A stretch of 64,000 nucleotides of DNA. Source: Choristoneura fumiferana (taxonomy: Eukaryota; Arthropoda; Insecta; Lepidoptera; Tortricidae). The translations under genes were made by a program, and so were the position numbers. Shown piece by piece: positions 1 to 10,386 of the stretch. The notes under the pieces were generated by a model. That model worked only from the letters and a program-made list of their open reading frames with translations. It was not told the origin of the DNA and ran no database searches. Each line of letters starts with the position of its first letter. Position 1 is the first letter of the stretch. The stretch covers positions 2,165,594-2,229,593 of the forward strand of contig NC_133499.1 in the NCBI RefSeq assembly GCF_025370935.1, given 5' to 3'.

Positions 1-471
1 GAAATGTATGTTCATGCAGTTCGTCCACCTCCACATTATATTACCTAGTCTAAAATCTTAATGTGAGCTCCGGTTGAGTTCAAAACGCGTCAGTGTAAGT
101 AGTATGGTGGTGGTGATAAACGGGTTTAGGTGATTTGTGTGTGTTCATACAATGTGTTTTAACCGCCGCAAACCCCGCAAAGTAAAGCTTGATGGAATAA
201 ATAACTGGTATATTTTACAAGCTTTTATTTAGCTTGCCCATTTGTCGTTTTTAACCACCAATGCAAAAGAGGGGTGTTCGACGCCAATGTCCGTCTGTCT
301 GTCTGTGATATCTTAGCTCTCAAGCGGATGGATGGATTTCGATGTGTTTTTTTAGGTGAAAGCGAGTTTCCTTGTGGTGGTGGTTGTTAGCTATGTTTAG
401 TTAATAAAAATCGGTTCAGCCGTTTAAGGGACATTGAACTTTGAAATGGCAATGTCGACAGTTTTACGACT
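1..471. repeat. Left edge; interspersed-repeat fragment at about 258-475
   Basis: Positions 1-257 show no coding or repeat feature I can support. From about 258 to 475 lies a plus-strand copy of a family that recurs in this window. It starts near a GCAAAAAGAGGGGTGT-like block, has a TCTGTCTGTCTGT run, and ends in the 'atcggttcagccgttt ... attgaacttt' block. Other copies are near 14360-14580, 15358-15430, 18640-18870 (minus), 24240-24390 (minus) and 40260-41320 (minus, interrupted). No protein is encoded. The class is not known to me. Confidence 0.6.
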
Positions 472-1313
472 TTTCTAAGTCGGACAGGCTAGGCACTTAT
501 TCAACGTTTCTTAGTCGATCAGGCTAGGTAGATATACAATAATAGCATAATATGTTATGTATAAGTTAATTACCTAATGTAATTAATTTTAAAATTGCTG
601 CGCCCCAACAGGCATCATTTTTTATATTTTTTTGTAAAAGGTGTTGCAATAAATAAATACTGAAATACTGAATACAACGTCTCTAAGTCGGTCAGTCTAG
701 GTACATATTCAACGTCTCTAAAGTCGGTCAGGCTAGATACATATTCAACGTCTCTAAGTCGGACAGGCTAGGAATGTATTCAACGTCTCTAAAGTCGGTC
801 AGGCTAGGTACATATTCAGGCTAGGTGCATATTCAACGTCTCTAAAGTCGGTCAGGCTAGGTACATATTCAACGTCTCTAAGTCGGACAGGCTAGGAATG
901 TATTCAACGTCTCTAAAGTCGGTCAGGCTAGGTACATATTCAACGTCTCTAAAGTCGGTCAGGCTAGGTACATATTCAACGTCTCTAAGTCGGACAGGCT
1001 AGGAACGTATTCAAAGTCTCTAAGTCGCTCAGGCTAGGTACATATTCAACGTCTCTAAGTCGCTCAGGCTAGGTAGGTACGTATTCAACGTCTCTATGTC
1101 GCTCAGGCTAGGTACGTATTCAACGTTCCTAAGTCGATAAGGCTAGGAACGTATTCAAAGTCTCTTAAGTCGCTCAGGCTAGGTACGTATTCAACGTCTC
1201 TAAGTCGCTCAGGCTAGGTACGTATTCAACGTTCCTAAGTCGATCAGGCTAGGTACGTATTCAACGTCTCTATGTCGCTCAGGCTAGGTACGTATTCAAC
1301 GTTTCTACGTTGG
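472..1313. repeat. 35/36-bp satellite array, about 20 units
   Basis: Tandem units read roughly 'attcaacgtctctaagtcg' then 'gtcaggctaggtacat'. The GGCTAGG core recurs every 35-36 bases about 20 times. Units differ at a few positions (sequence after AAGTCG, single or double A), and one unit near 803-835 is shortened. The array is interrupted at about 540-672 by an AT-rich insert ending in an A-rich, AATAAATAAATACTG-type tail that resembles the 3' end of a non-LTR element. There are no unique spacers, so it is a satellite and not a CRISPR array. Confidence 0.9.
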
Positions 1314-1727
1314 TTATGGTTATTAATAAATTAATCATTATCAATATAAGAGTTAGTAGCTTAACTACTTAAAATCAACTTAACTGTTTGAGTTAATCCT
1401 GGACTTAAATAATTCATCAAATGCTATCAAATGTAAATCAAAACATAAAAGAGTTCCCAAATAAAACATCTATTAACAGGTTGAAGAATCACAACGGACG
1501 GCTAATTATTTAAATGGGAAGATAATTATTCATGCCCCCAGCGCCCTCTACGAGTAAATAATACATATTCACCACAAAGTCATCCAAGCATAAATCGAGC
1601 CCTGCAGTCCTCGACACTACAACAACAACTAGCTTACACCCAAATTGTTGAGATCATTTTGACGAAGTGAAAATTCACGTGAAAATGCTGACTTAGCTGT
1701 CAATAACTTTGTGACGATAGAATTTAC
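1314..1727. other. AT-rich non-coding stretch, no feature seen
   Basis: No ORF with a recognisable family, no tandem structure and no inverted repeat noticed. Confidence 0.5.
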
Positions 1728-2070
1728 TAGTTTACCCGCGGCTTAGCACGCGTGCACTATTCGATGTGGTAGCTACATTTTAAATTCCGGGATTTTACAA
1801 AATTCCCCTGGGAAATCCCAAAATTTATATCGTGTTATAAATTTAAGGTTGTGTTAAAAACAACCCAGCGGTTGTTATTTCGAGATTTTATCCCTATCCC
1901 GTGGGAATATCGGGATGAAAAGTAGCCTATAGGTATGTTATTCCAGACGTCCAGCTATCATCGTATTAAATTTCATCCAAATCCGCCCAGCCGTTTTAGC
2001 GTGAAGGAGTAACAAACATACACACACACACGTACACACATACTTTCGCATTTATAATATAAGTAAGAAG
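1728..2070 (+). repeat. Interspersed repeat ending in TATAATATAAGTA
   Basis: Starts near 'actagtttacccgcggc' and ends 'actttcgcatttataatata'. The same family with the same ends recurs at 28790-28895, 36843-37045 and 49305-49545 (plus) and at 27290-27550, 35010-35160, 41790-41825 and 42729-42920 (minus). It carries the 'gtgaaggagtaacaaacatacacac' type block. It is non-coding, and the superfamily is not determined. Confidence 0.6.
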
Positions 2071-2149
2071 GAAAGTGTAGATATAGGTATCGGCTGCTGA
2101 CTGTAACACAAAAAGCTATAATTAGAAACCTTATTTGTAACCCCCCCCC

Positions 2150-2275
2150 CCCGATGATATAGCCCAAATTCCCTCCCTCCCTGGAGGGTTTTTCGACAGC
2201 CGAAATATCGCTAGATGGCGTTAGCATCGTAAAGTCCGTTTGACGTTTCAGTCTTGCTTGCGATTGGCTCATAGT
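2150..2275. repeat. MITE fragment sharing a block with 7121-7321
   Basis: The block 'gacgtttcagtcttgcttg' followed by 'cgattggctca' is shared with the element at 7121-7321. Only one end is visible here; a poly-C run (2143-2152) and a short-repeat stretch lie to its left. Confidence 0.5.
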
Positions 2276-2279
2276 TATT

Positions 2280-2859
2280 TACACCATCTTCAAGCAAATT
2301 CTGGAATAATTGCTTTTTAATTTGCATACCCCGTAAATAGGTATGAACGACCTCTCATATCACGTAGAAACTTACACAAAAGGGCATTGCCACGTACCGT
2401 TGAAGATATTAAATTAACTACAGTATGACCAGTCGTGGTAGCTTATAATGATTTGACCTTATGGCCTCTCAAGCAGAATGGCCGAAGACCGTGGATTCGC
2501 ACCTCAGTTTCCGGAATTCATTTTCGAAACAATGAGTACATTTGAAATTATTATGAACTTTTGATGTCGGAGGAGAACGGGGTGAACAGAAACACACGAA
2601 GGTTCGGTAAACTCTGTTTAATAATCCAGTTGTATGAGTAGGTATAACATATTAGTCATAATTATGGGTGGTCCTCACGTGGATGGTGTCGAATGACAAT
2701 CTCAGGTTATATCCCTTATATGGTAGAGATTCCTCCGTATATGGTATGGTGTCCTATTATTAATCTGATATTTGAATATGATACTTTATTTCAATGTAAT
2801 GTTATGTTATACCCACTACCTACCCGCCTACCTACCTACCTACCTGTTATACCTACTTA
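2280..2859. repeat. Non-coding; decayed SINE piece and CCTA microsatellite
   Basis: Positions 2455-2530 resemble a badly decayed tRNA-derived SINE head ('ggcctctcaagcagaatgg', then a 'cacctcagttt' block). Positions 2818-2846 hold a short CCTA/CTAC microsatellite. Nothing else was recognised. Confidence 0.4.
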
Positions 2860-3342
2860 CTCTATACTAGAGATAGTGGTTTGGCCGGATACCGGATATT
2901 CGGCGGTACCGTTGGCCGGATAGCCGGATATTCGGCCTAGTTTTACGTACAATTAAACTAAGCTAATTCGAACATGCGCATGACACTCCGTACAGGCTGC
3001 AACTTGTAAGTTAATTAAATATTTAACTTAGGGGCTGTTCCACCACCCATTGATTAGTTTTAATAATAATAATAATAATAATAAATTTTTATTTCAGATA
3101 TTTTTTACAATCATCTATATAAGTATAAGTATTTTGGTTAGTGTCTAAATTAAATGCTTAAATTATATGTTAGTAAAGACTTACAAAGATAACTATAACT
3201 ATTAGCTAGTGGCACCTATAGCCTTCCTCACCATATGCCATACGAGGGACTGTCATTACGCTTAGCAAGCGTCCTCAAAATGCCGTTGCCGCTACCGCGC
3301 ACACGACGGAGAAGAGAGGCGGCCTTCTTCCGCATGATAGCA

Positions 3343-4937
3343 TGTCACGATGCACATAGGCGATCGCTGACATCTTAGTTAGCTCAGCTCAAGCTAGATG
3401 GCGCTTTCCTCAATAAGGATCTCTGAGCAGAATGGCGGACGAACTCTAGAGGTCGCCACCGTAGTTTTCTCTTGACTCATTTATTTACGTAATAATATGT
3501 ATTTAATATTTATTTATTATTTACTTATTTATTTTATAAAATTAGGCATTTTATTACATTCATTTACTACACGAGATTGTACGACTAAACATATCTATAA
3601 CCAACTCACCCTTGACCGTTTTTGTCGGCCAAGGGGGGTGCTGTCGATCAGCTGTGACCGGGGAATTCTAACTGTAATATTCTCACCCTTAAAAGCTGAA
3701 GCACAGCTGTAAAACACACATTCAACAGCTCACCTTACACTAAACAGCTCTCTCGAAAGCTCCATACGCCCAGACTTGGTAAGTTCTCCGATATTTAACT
3801 CTTGTGTTTTTCTGTGTATTTTATTATAATTATTTTCTTTATAATTTAACTTTGTGTAATTGAACTGAAGGCTTCCCCTGGCCAGGGAATCTTTTATTTC
3901 AAACATTTCTTATACTTAATATTTTAACACTTGTTAATTTCTCTCATCCGTTGTTTAAAACTCAGAACCTATGTTAATGCTTATTACTTTTATGCAACGG
4001 ATGCGTACCGGTGTTAAAATAAATTCAAACTCAGCTAAGTAACGTTTAATTTCAAATGTAATCCTCTAACGGTTATTTAGTGAACTGTTGTATTTCAAAT
4101 TTTAACGGTCACTTAGGCTATTTATTTTTACCTTTTGTTTTTTTTTAAATAATTATATAAAACTAGAATCACTTTCCTTTGCCTGCCTGTAACTCCGTAT
4201 GATTGTCCTTGCCACTCACTGCAATTCAGCTCGCCCTAAGAGTTGGTGCATCGCTGCAGAGGAGTGACTGGCAAACAATCTAGCACTGGACCACAACTGA
4301 CACCACCTAATTTACGGCTTACAACCTTTGTACGGCTTACAAACCTTTGTACGGCTTACAAACCTTCGTACGGCTTACAAGCTCCGTACGGCTACAGCTT
4401 TCTCCGCTCTGCACGGCTACAACTTTCAAAGCTCCGTTCGGCTACAGCTCTCACGGCTCAGGCGGCTCCTTTACGCCCTAACCTGACACTAAGCCCTGAC
4501 GGCCCTAACTTCCGGAGTACTGCACATCCTTCCTGGCTCGTCCAAGACCCTGATCGCTCCTGCGTGGAACACTTGTCCAGGCTGCTCGTCCTGCCGCCCT
4601 AAGGCCCCTTTTGACCTCGGCACCGACGACCACTCAGCTGGACCAGGCCCCCCTGCTGTGGCCAGCCTCTTCGCTCCGGGTTCTTCTCTCCGACTCCAGG
4701 GAAGTGTAGGCCAGTGAGACCGAATAATCAGAACCACCTCTCAATAAAATCGCTTGAACTTACTATCTGAGATTCTCGTAATATTTTACTTTTAATTTTT
4801 GTCAAACTAGGCCTGTTATTTTTTGTGTTTAATTGTTAATTAAAAAATTGTTAAAACGTCTTATTGTTTTACTCAAAGAGTAACCTACTAGGCCTCCTTT
4901 AAGGTCAAACCTCCCCTCAAGAGGTCTGCCCTTGACA
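3343..4937 (+). mobile_element. Solo LTR of a BEL/Pao-type retroelement
   Basis: A 1595-bp insertion starting TGTCACGATG and ending CCCTTGACA, with 5-bp inverted ends TGTCA/TGACA. It is flanked by the 4-bp duplication AGCA (3339-3342, 4938-4941), which restores the interrupted LINE frame. Its last about 200 bases (4738-4937) match, on the opposite strand, the LTR at 63799-64000 of the BEL/Pao element at the right end of the window. An AATAAA lies at 4743-4748. No gag or pol sequence is inside, so this is most simply a solo LTR from recombination; an internally deleted element is the alternative. Confidence 0.75.
4311..4460 (+). repeat. Short CGGCTTACAA/CGGCTACA tandem units in the LTR
   Basis: About eight degenerate units containing 'gtacggcttacaa' or 'cggctacag' follow each other at 17-25-bp spacing. 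They lie in the GC-rich middle of the solo LTR, upstream of its AATAAA. Confidence 0.7.
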
Positions 4938-5415
4938 AGCATGAAAGCCATCCGTTCGGGCAGCAGCAAACATTCCAGACGCGCTGCAATGGCGCGGTAG
5001 CCCCAACAGCATCCTGAGGGCGTTGTTGTACTGTACACGCAAGGCATTGTAGGCTTGTTTCGTGTACCTACACCACAGACCGCTGGAGTAAAAAGAGGTA
5101 CAGTAAGCCTTGAAAAGAGTCACTTTTACCTCATCCGAACAGCGAGCAAATCTGCGGGCAAGGACATTACTCCTCACTGCCAACGCCCTGCGCTCCCTCT
5201 CCACATCATAATCATCTTTCAGATCATCGGTGATAATGTGACCAATGTTTTGACTGACGGATAAATGTGATGTCGTTTCTGTTTGTTTTGTTTGAATAGA
5301 CGCGAGACGGAATCACGTTTGTCCGTCGATAGAAATTGATCAATGGGTGGTGAAACAGCCCCTTACAATAATAAACTGATGCCAATAATTGATAAATTCA
5401 TAAATAAATACCAGT

Positions 5416-6020
5416 TTTTAGGGTTCCGGAGCCAAAATGGCAAAAACTAAACCTATAAAGGTTCGCCATGACTGTCTGTCTGTCCGTCCGTCCGCGGCTT
5501 TGCTCAGGAACTATCAATGCTAGAAAGCTGTAATTTTGCACGGATATATATGTAAACTACGCCGACAAAATGGTACAATAAAAACCTAAAAAAGAAAATT
5601 TTTTTAGGGTACCTCCCACAGACGTAGTGGGGTGATTTTTTTTCTCGTCCAACCCTATACTGTGGGATATCGTTGGATAGGTCTTTTAAAACCATTAGGG
5701 GTTTGCTAAAACGATTTTTCGATTCATTGATTTTTTTGCGAAATATTCAACTTTAAAGTGCAAATTTTCATTAAGTGGGTGGAAAATTTTGAAAAAATTC
5801 AGGATGGTAGTAAGTATAGCAAACTTTCAAGGAAAACTATAACAGCTAAATTTGCTTGAGAATAATTAGTAGTTATACTCTTAAATAGCAGCCTAAGGTA
5901 TTTATAAAATATACCTAAACTTGGAAGATTCCGTATAAAATACGAAATCCTTAGACATTTTCGTAATGGCTACGGAACCCTATTTCGGGCGTGTCCCGAC
6001 ACGCTCTTGGCCGGTTTTTA
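5416..6020 (+). repeat. Full copy of the GGTTCCG...CCGGCCAAGAGCG family
   Basis: Starts 'agggttccggagccaaaatg' and ends 'cacgctcttggccggtttt', about 605 bp. It contains a CTGTCTGTCCGTCCG run and an inner block 'cgattcattgatttttttgc'. Partial copies in this window: 15432-15790, 21257-21400, 38198-38470 plus 39310-39378 (plus strand), and 20640-20785, 39725-39792, 51299-51330 (minus). It is non-coding and widespread in lepidopteran DNA in my recollection; the superfamily is unsettled. Confidence 0.75.
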
Positions 6021-6151
6021 ATCATAACTAAGTTTTTTACCATTCGGTATCCGGCCGGATAGTACGCAACTATCCGGTATTCTGCCGAATAGTAAAATAG
6101 TGGCCGGATACCGGACACTGGCCGGATATCCGTTGCATCTCTACTCTATAC

Positions 6152-7120
6152 CTAAACTACACTTTATACCTGGTGTTATCCACGAATACGCGTGATTTTG
6201 TCAAAATTAGACTTATTACATTGTAATAATAACTACGGCACGCGTCATCGCGAATGGCTCTTCCTTTACGGTGCGGGATAACATCGTGAGGAAACCTGCA
6301 CACACCTCAGAGGAGGCCTGTGTTCTGCAGTAGAACGTAGACAGCCCAAAATGAACGTTGAATAAATTACCTTTTTAACTGACTTAAAAATTTAAGACTA
6401 TTTAAGTATACCATGAAAATAATTTTCGAGCAATTTGAAGTCGGTTTATTAGGCGGATAGAAGCCACGAGTGATAGTGTGGCGGTAGATTTTAAGTTCAC
6501 CCTCGCCGGCTCGTGCTGAGGCACCGACTTCAAACAGGTATGAAAATATTAATAGTACTTATGTAAATCCATTGTCACTGAGTCTTACCTTCCAAATTTC
6601 AGTTCAATGGGTAGTACAATAAGAATACAATAAACAACAAGGTAACGACCTTCTTCCTAGTCGAAACGCAACACCACATCCATGAGGTGCGGCCACATGC
6701 AAGTAGTTTGACGCTCGTTTCCAGCGATAAATCTGGTTTATCAATAAAAGTCCAAAGCAAATTTTCCACTTATTTTATTTGAAAATGGCCACTGCTGTAA
6801 AAAATATATAAACAAAAGGTTGTATCTAGCATTTATTACTCTACTCCTCTTACACTAAGGTTGGCATACAAACAGTTAACTGGCTTAGCGACGAACACGG
6901 GCCGGATACTATATAACTCTGCAAGGCATCCGACTCGTGATTGTACATGGATGATGTTGTTGTTGCTCACTTTTGTACCTTGTCGCTCTATAGCGACAGA
7001 AGTAACGTTATACAAAAGTGACCAAAAATTAATTTGACAAAGCACACAATTCTCATGAGTATGATGGCTAAGAAACGTAATCGCGAGCCTCTATGGGACC
7101 CAGATACAGGGAACATCATG
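6152..7120. repeat. Non-coding with SINE tail and hairpin-family remnant
   Basis: Positions 6255-6345 match the middle and tail of the SINE at 18043 ('aacatcgtgaggaaacctgc', then 'gaggaggcctgtgttctgc'). Positions 6410-6545 are a decayed copy of the palindromic element at 21075 ('ccatgaaaataattttc' to 'gctgaggcaccgacttc'). From 6550 to 7120 nothing was recognised. Confidence 0.5.
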
Positions 7121-7321
7121 TTCACCATTGAATGAGGGTTTCCTGACAGGCGAATTATCCCTAGATAGCGTTAGTACGAGGGGTCTCTTTGACGTTTCAG
7201 TCTCGCTTGCGATTGGCTCATTCAGTTATGTAACCAATCACAAACGTGACGCAAATGTCTAAGTTGTCAAACAGGCCTCACGATGTCAGCGCCAACTAGT
7301 TTGTAATAGAACCCCTCATTG
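7121..7321. mobile_element. MITE with AATGAGG ends
   Basis: About 200 bp bounded by 'aatgagggtt' and 'gaacccctcatt' in inverted orientation, with the inner block 'tctcgcttgcgattggctca' shared with 2150-2275. It is non-coding and its target duplication is unclear. Confidence 0.55.
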
Positions 7322-7452
7322 CTTCACAGATTTGTTCAGGTTTCCTTCATCGTAAAGCTCGCGGTAAATTTCAAATGCAATTTGTAAGGCTGTATTTGAA
7401 CCCATCCTCTGCTTGAGAGGCCATAGGCCAAACCGCTGGACTACCAGAGATC
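7322..7452 (-). repeat. tRNA-derived SINE fragment
   Basis: On the minus strand this matches the head region of the SINE at 18043 ('ggcctctcaagcagagg' block, then 'aaatttaccgcgagctttac'). It is truncated at both ends and diverged. Confidence 0.6.
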
Positions 7453-7659
7453 CCTTTTAAGGGATAAGCTCGCCTTTGCTCTCCTCTCTGTGTATTTGCA
7501 TTTCTTTGTATTTAATTTTAATGTGCAATAAGAGTTTACATACATACATACCAAGGCTTTTTCGCGAGTGTGGAATAGAATAGAATTATTTTCTTTGCTA
7601 GAATACTTATAAACATAGTACAGGGTGTTAAGGTACAGCAGTACAGAACCACCATGGTT

Positions 7660-7912
7660 CTAATGGTGGGACCATTTTACTGCAAATATCACATTGGGTT
7701 TTCTACTTTTACGCCGAAAATATTTTTTCCAAACGATTCATGTCCTGTTTCATGTGGACATACGAAAATCGTTCGCGAAAATCATTTGCGAAAAACATTT
7801 TATGCCAAAAGCCAGGATACCGAAAAAATTACGATGGAAAACTTTACAGGGGTGTTAAGTCAAACTTTTAAGGTCACTATAGGTTCGCGATTCAGTTTCT
7901 TTAACTGCAAAT
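7660..7912. other. Possible word-array stretch (weak)
   Basis: A string of similar short words: 'cgaaaatcgttcgcgaaaat', 'catttgcgaaaaacatttta', 'gccgaaaatattttttcc'. The style resembles the arrays at 25.5, 40.4 and 48.7 kb, but no second flank or core is visible here. Nothing coding is recognised. Confidence 0.3.
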
Positions 7913-8451
7913 AAGTGTTGTTGCGATAGCGGTAGTTTCGCTATCGATAGTTGACCCTGAAAAATCAGTCTATCGAAAATAGAAAATATCGACATGCTGC
8001 AATACTATCGATAGTATCGATAGTGAAAATTAGCCGATACTATTGAACTCGGTCAATACTATCGATAGTATCGATAGTGAAAATTAGCCGATACTATTGA
8101 ACTTGGTCAATACTATCGATAGTATCGATAGTGAAAATTAGCCGATACTATTGAACTTGGTCAATACTATCGATAGTATCGATAGTGAAAATTAGCCGAT
8201 ACTATTGAACTCGGTCAATACTATCGATAGTTTTGAACATGAAACTACCGTGAGACTCACTCATATTAAGTGATATTGTCCCGGATAACTCACGTCTTAA
8301 ATCGAGTTAGGCTCGACATGTTTCATGTGTGTGATAGTATCATAAGTATGCGTGCTTACTATCGATAGTGAAAGGGTCGGTATGAATGATTTTCAAGGCC
8401 ACGATAGTATCACGATACTATCGATAGACTATCGCTATCGCAACAACACTT
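7913..8451. mobile_element. hAT-like element with internal 54-bp tandem repeats
   Basis: The ends AAGTGTTGTTGCGATAGCG (7913) and its complement (to 8451) form an inverted repeat of about 19 bp. Flanks CTGCAAAT (7905-7912) and CTGTAAAT (8452-8459) agree at 7 of 8 bases, as expected for an aged 8-bp hAT target duplication. Inside, starts at 8000, 8054, 8108, 8162 and 8216 mark four exact 54-bp units, each carrying the palindrome ACTATCGATAGT. A Penelope-type terminal sequence interrupts it at about 8230-8330. Confidence 0.75.
8230..8335. mobile_element. Penelope-type terminal repeat fragment
   Basis: Contains 'catgaaactaccgtgagact' then 'cggataactcacgtcttaaa' and 'ctcgacatgtttc', the same blocks that bound the Penelope-like element at 46425-47244. 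No coding part is present. Confidence 0.6.
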
Positions 8452-8459
8452 CTGTAAAT

Positions 8460-9239
8460 CTACATTTAGTGACTTTTGCAAATGTCTGACAAACATAATG
8501 AGCCAGTTAACCGTTTTGAACGCGAGCCGATTTTACAATTAACGATCTTTGCATCGAATTTCACAGCTTTGGTCAATAAAGAGCGTGCAGGGGTCGCTGC
8601 ACGAATACGTTAGGTCTAACTTTGAATTTAGGGCACTTTAAATTGCCGCTCACGAGAAACCGTGACTGTCCACGAGAAAACCATGACCGTTCACGAGGAA
8701 ACCGTGATCGTCACGGTTTTTCCGTGACGGCTCACGAAACTCTAGTGAACTACACCGTATAAATCTTGCCAAGCCAAAGCAAGGCATTATGACAACGGCA
8801 TTCTAAGCGCGTACAATTTGTGACATTAGGTCTGTTTGCACGGTCTACGGTTAAAAATCCAAACCGTTAATCCGGGGTTATACACGACAGTTCCATACAT
8901 TTTGGCACTACTTAACCTCGGGCTAGCGCTTTACTTTGAGTTACATAGTAACTCGGCCCGTGCAAATCCGTCTCAACGTCATCCCCTTATTCATAAAAGC
9001 TTGGTAATCTTCTTTAACTTTATCATTCCTCTGTTTCTCTCAATTTTAACCCCCTTTTAACTTCTTATCAATAAGGGAAATTGGACTGCGCCGTGCCACA
9101 GCGAAATATACGCCCTCTGGATTACATTTTTAGCTGACAGGTAAAAAAAATACGGCGACGTGTCAGTGGCGGATTTTTAAATTTATTGAGAGTATTTTTC
9201 ATCGCTTTCGCAAGTAAACCAGTGATTTAAGTCAAAATG
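8460..9239. repeat. Non-coding; small repeats and a CCCTTATTCATAA MITE
   Basis: Positions 8648-8740 hold short units with 'tcacgagaaaccgtga' and a self-complementary 'atcgtcacgg...ccgtgacgg' pair. Positions 8982-9077 look like a MITE with CCCCTTATTCATAA and, inverted, TCAATAAGGG ends; the family recurs at 26706-26864. The rest is unassigned. Confidence 0.5.
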
Positions 9240-9620
9240 ACTTTTTATATTCTGGTGCATAAAGTCAAATCTTCGTCTAAGACCAAGGCAATCCGGTGTA
9301 AACAGCCATAAAGAAAGAAGTTTCTATATCTTTTTTTAAATAATTTTAAATTTATATAAAACTAGAAATCAATCAAAATTGAAAATGTATAATTTTAATA
9401 GTAATGCGTGAACAATAAAAGAAACATATTAAGTGAACAATTGTTTCCACTGTTGCTATTTCATTTCCTCGCCATCTAAGTGACAAGCAGTGTAAAACTC
9501 GAGCATTAAACCCATTTTCCACTCGACGTGTCTATCCACCCACGCCGTACCGGCTCAGGTGGCTATATGAACGTATTGGGTAAAATGGCTCGTTTTATGC
9601 TCTTGTTGTACAATCTACTA
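9240..9620 (+). repeat. Interspersed repeat, partner of 50142-50456
   Basis: The two copies share long blocks in the same orientation: 'aatcttcgtctaagaccaag', 'caattgtttccactgttgct', 'aactcgagcattaaacccat', and they end 'atgctcttgttgtacaatct'. Non-coding, class unknown. Positions 9621-9977 after it hold a decayed 'gtaccaaactttaagtcgatgc' block of another common repeat and nothing else. Confidence 0.65.
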
Positions 9621-9977
9621 TAAACCGTACTTGATTGTCATCCGTACCAAACTTTAAGTCGATGCCATTAACCGTTAAGGAGTTTTTTACTGAATCACGC
9701 AACTGGGCGACAATAAATTTCAAAATGGCCACTGACAGGTGCTGATTGTATTCTTACGTTCTCTACGCTTGCGGATAGACGTACATAACATAACGCATTT
9801 ACATATTCTTATTAATTCATACAAAAAATAATTCGTAAAATTCATGTACCAACACAAATCGACACTATTTTGGAAAACTTGTATTTCAAATTCAGCAAGC
9901 ATACCCAACAAGTACTAACACGTAATAAATGAGTGCTTATTTAATTTATGAATATTCAGACGAGTGTGTTTAATGAA

Positions 9978-10386
9978 ATGAACCCGGATAACTCACGTCT
10001 TAAATCGAGTTTAGCTCGACATGTTTCGGGCTAATACGTAGTCTATCCTCTCGAACAGTGTTTTTCAAACTGTGGGTTGCGATCCCCCGGGGGGGTCGCG
10101 GTATCTTTAAAATACTCTAACCGTTATTGTGTATGATTATTCCATGTTCCAATAACTGTAAGTAGAGGTAGACAGGGTGTCGCCAAATATTTTTCAGACC
10201 AAGGCGGGGTCGCGTCCTGAAAAAGTTTGAAAAACACTGCTCTGCGCGTCTTGCAGCAGCCGCCGTGTAGCGTGTTTCTAGAGGAAGGGCTAAGAATAAG
10301 CCTGAAACATGTCGAGCTAAACTCAATTGAAAACGTCCGTTATCCGTTTATTTCATTAAATATGAGTGAGTCTCACGGTAGTGTCA
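9978..10386. mobile_element. Penelope-type inverted terminal pair, split by a hAT MITE
   Basis: The left arm (9988-10050) reads 'cccggataactcacgtctta' and 'ctcgacatgtttcgggctaa'. The right arm (10245-10386) is the inverse: 'aacatgtcgagctaaactca', then 'gagtgagtctcacggtagtg'. Between them a separate MITE (10056-10239) is inserted. The arms match the inverted ends of the Penelope-like element at 46425, so this is probably a coding-less derivative. Confidence 0.65.
10056..10239. mobile_element. hAT-type MITE (CAGTGTTTTTCAAACT ends)
   Basis: The ends CAGTGTTTTTCAAACT and AGTTTGAAAAACACTG are exact inverted repeats of 16 bp, a form typical of hAT MITEs. A poly-G/C block 'gatcccccgggggggtcgcg' lies inside. 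The flanking 8-mers are not convincingly duplicated (CTCTCGAA against CTCTGCGC). Confidence 0.7.

Larger units (their letters stand above)
3062..5240 (-). pseudogene. Non-LTR retrotransposon 3' end, interrupted
   Basis: Minus strand. From about 5204 down to 4938 a reading frame gives the C-terminal part of a LINE reverse transcriptase, including 'LFKAYCTSFYSSGLWCRYTK' and 'ALRMLLGLPRHCSASGMFA'. The frame breaks at 4938 and resumes at 3342 ('RKKAASLLRRVRGSGNGILR'), stopping near 3230. The two parts are exactly contiguous once the 3343-4937 insertion and its 4-bp duplication are disregarded. The element ends in an AT-rich 3' tail and a (TAA)n run at 3062-3083. It is 5'-truncated: no N-terminal RT or endonuclease is present. 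The clade (RTE/CR1/jockey-like) is not certain. Confidence 0.8.
3031..5362. mobile_element. PIF/Harbinger-like MITE split by a LINE
   Basis: Left end GGGGCTGTTCCACCACCCAT and right end, read on the opposite strand, GGGGCTGTTTCACCACCCAT form a long inverted repeat with one mismatch over the first 20 bases. TTA lies on both sides (3028-3030 and 5363-5365), the 3-bp target duplication expected of PIF/Harbinger-type elements. Original MITE sequence is visible at about 3031-3062 and 5245-5362; everything between is later insertion. Confidence 0.8.
2868..6143. mobile_element. hAT-like non-autonomous element hosting nested insertions
   Basis: The element starts TAGAGATAG and ends CATCTCTA, so it has a 7-bp perfect terminal inverted repeat (TAGAGAT/ATCTCTA) typical in form of hAT transposons. 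It is flanked by a perfect 8-bp direct repeat CTCTATAC (2860-2867 and 6144-6151), the target-site length hAT elements make. Sub-terminal regions (2881-2935 and 6040-6135) are rich in CCGGATA/TATCCGG words. No transposase remains. A TTA-duplicating MITE (3031-5362) and another interspersed repeat (5416-6020) sit inside, which makes up most of its length. Confidence 0.8.

Noticed and set aside
472..1313. Regularly spaced repeats resembling a CRISPR array
   Set aside because: Units are contiguous without unique spacers and the context is eukaryotic; it is a satellite.
4243..4602. 119-codon plus-strand frame
   Set aside because: Lies in the solo LTR and reads through its CGGCTTACAA tandem units; no gag or pol similarity.
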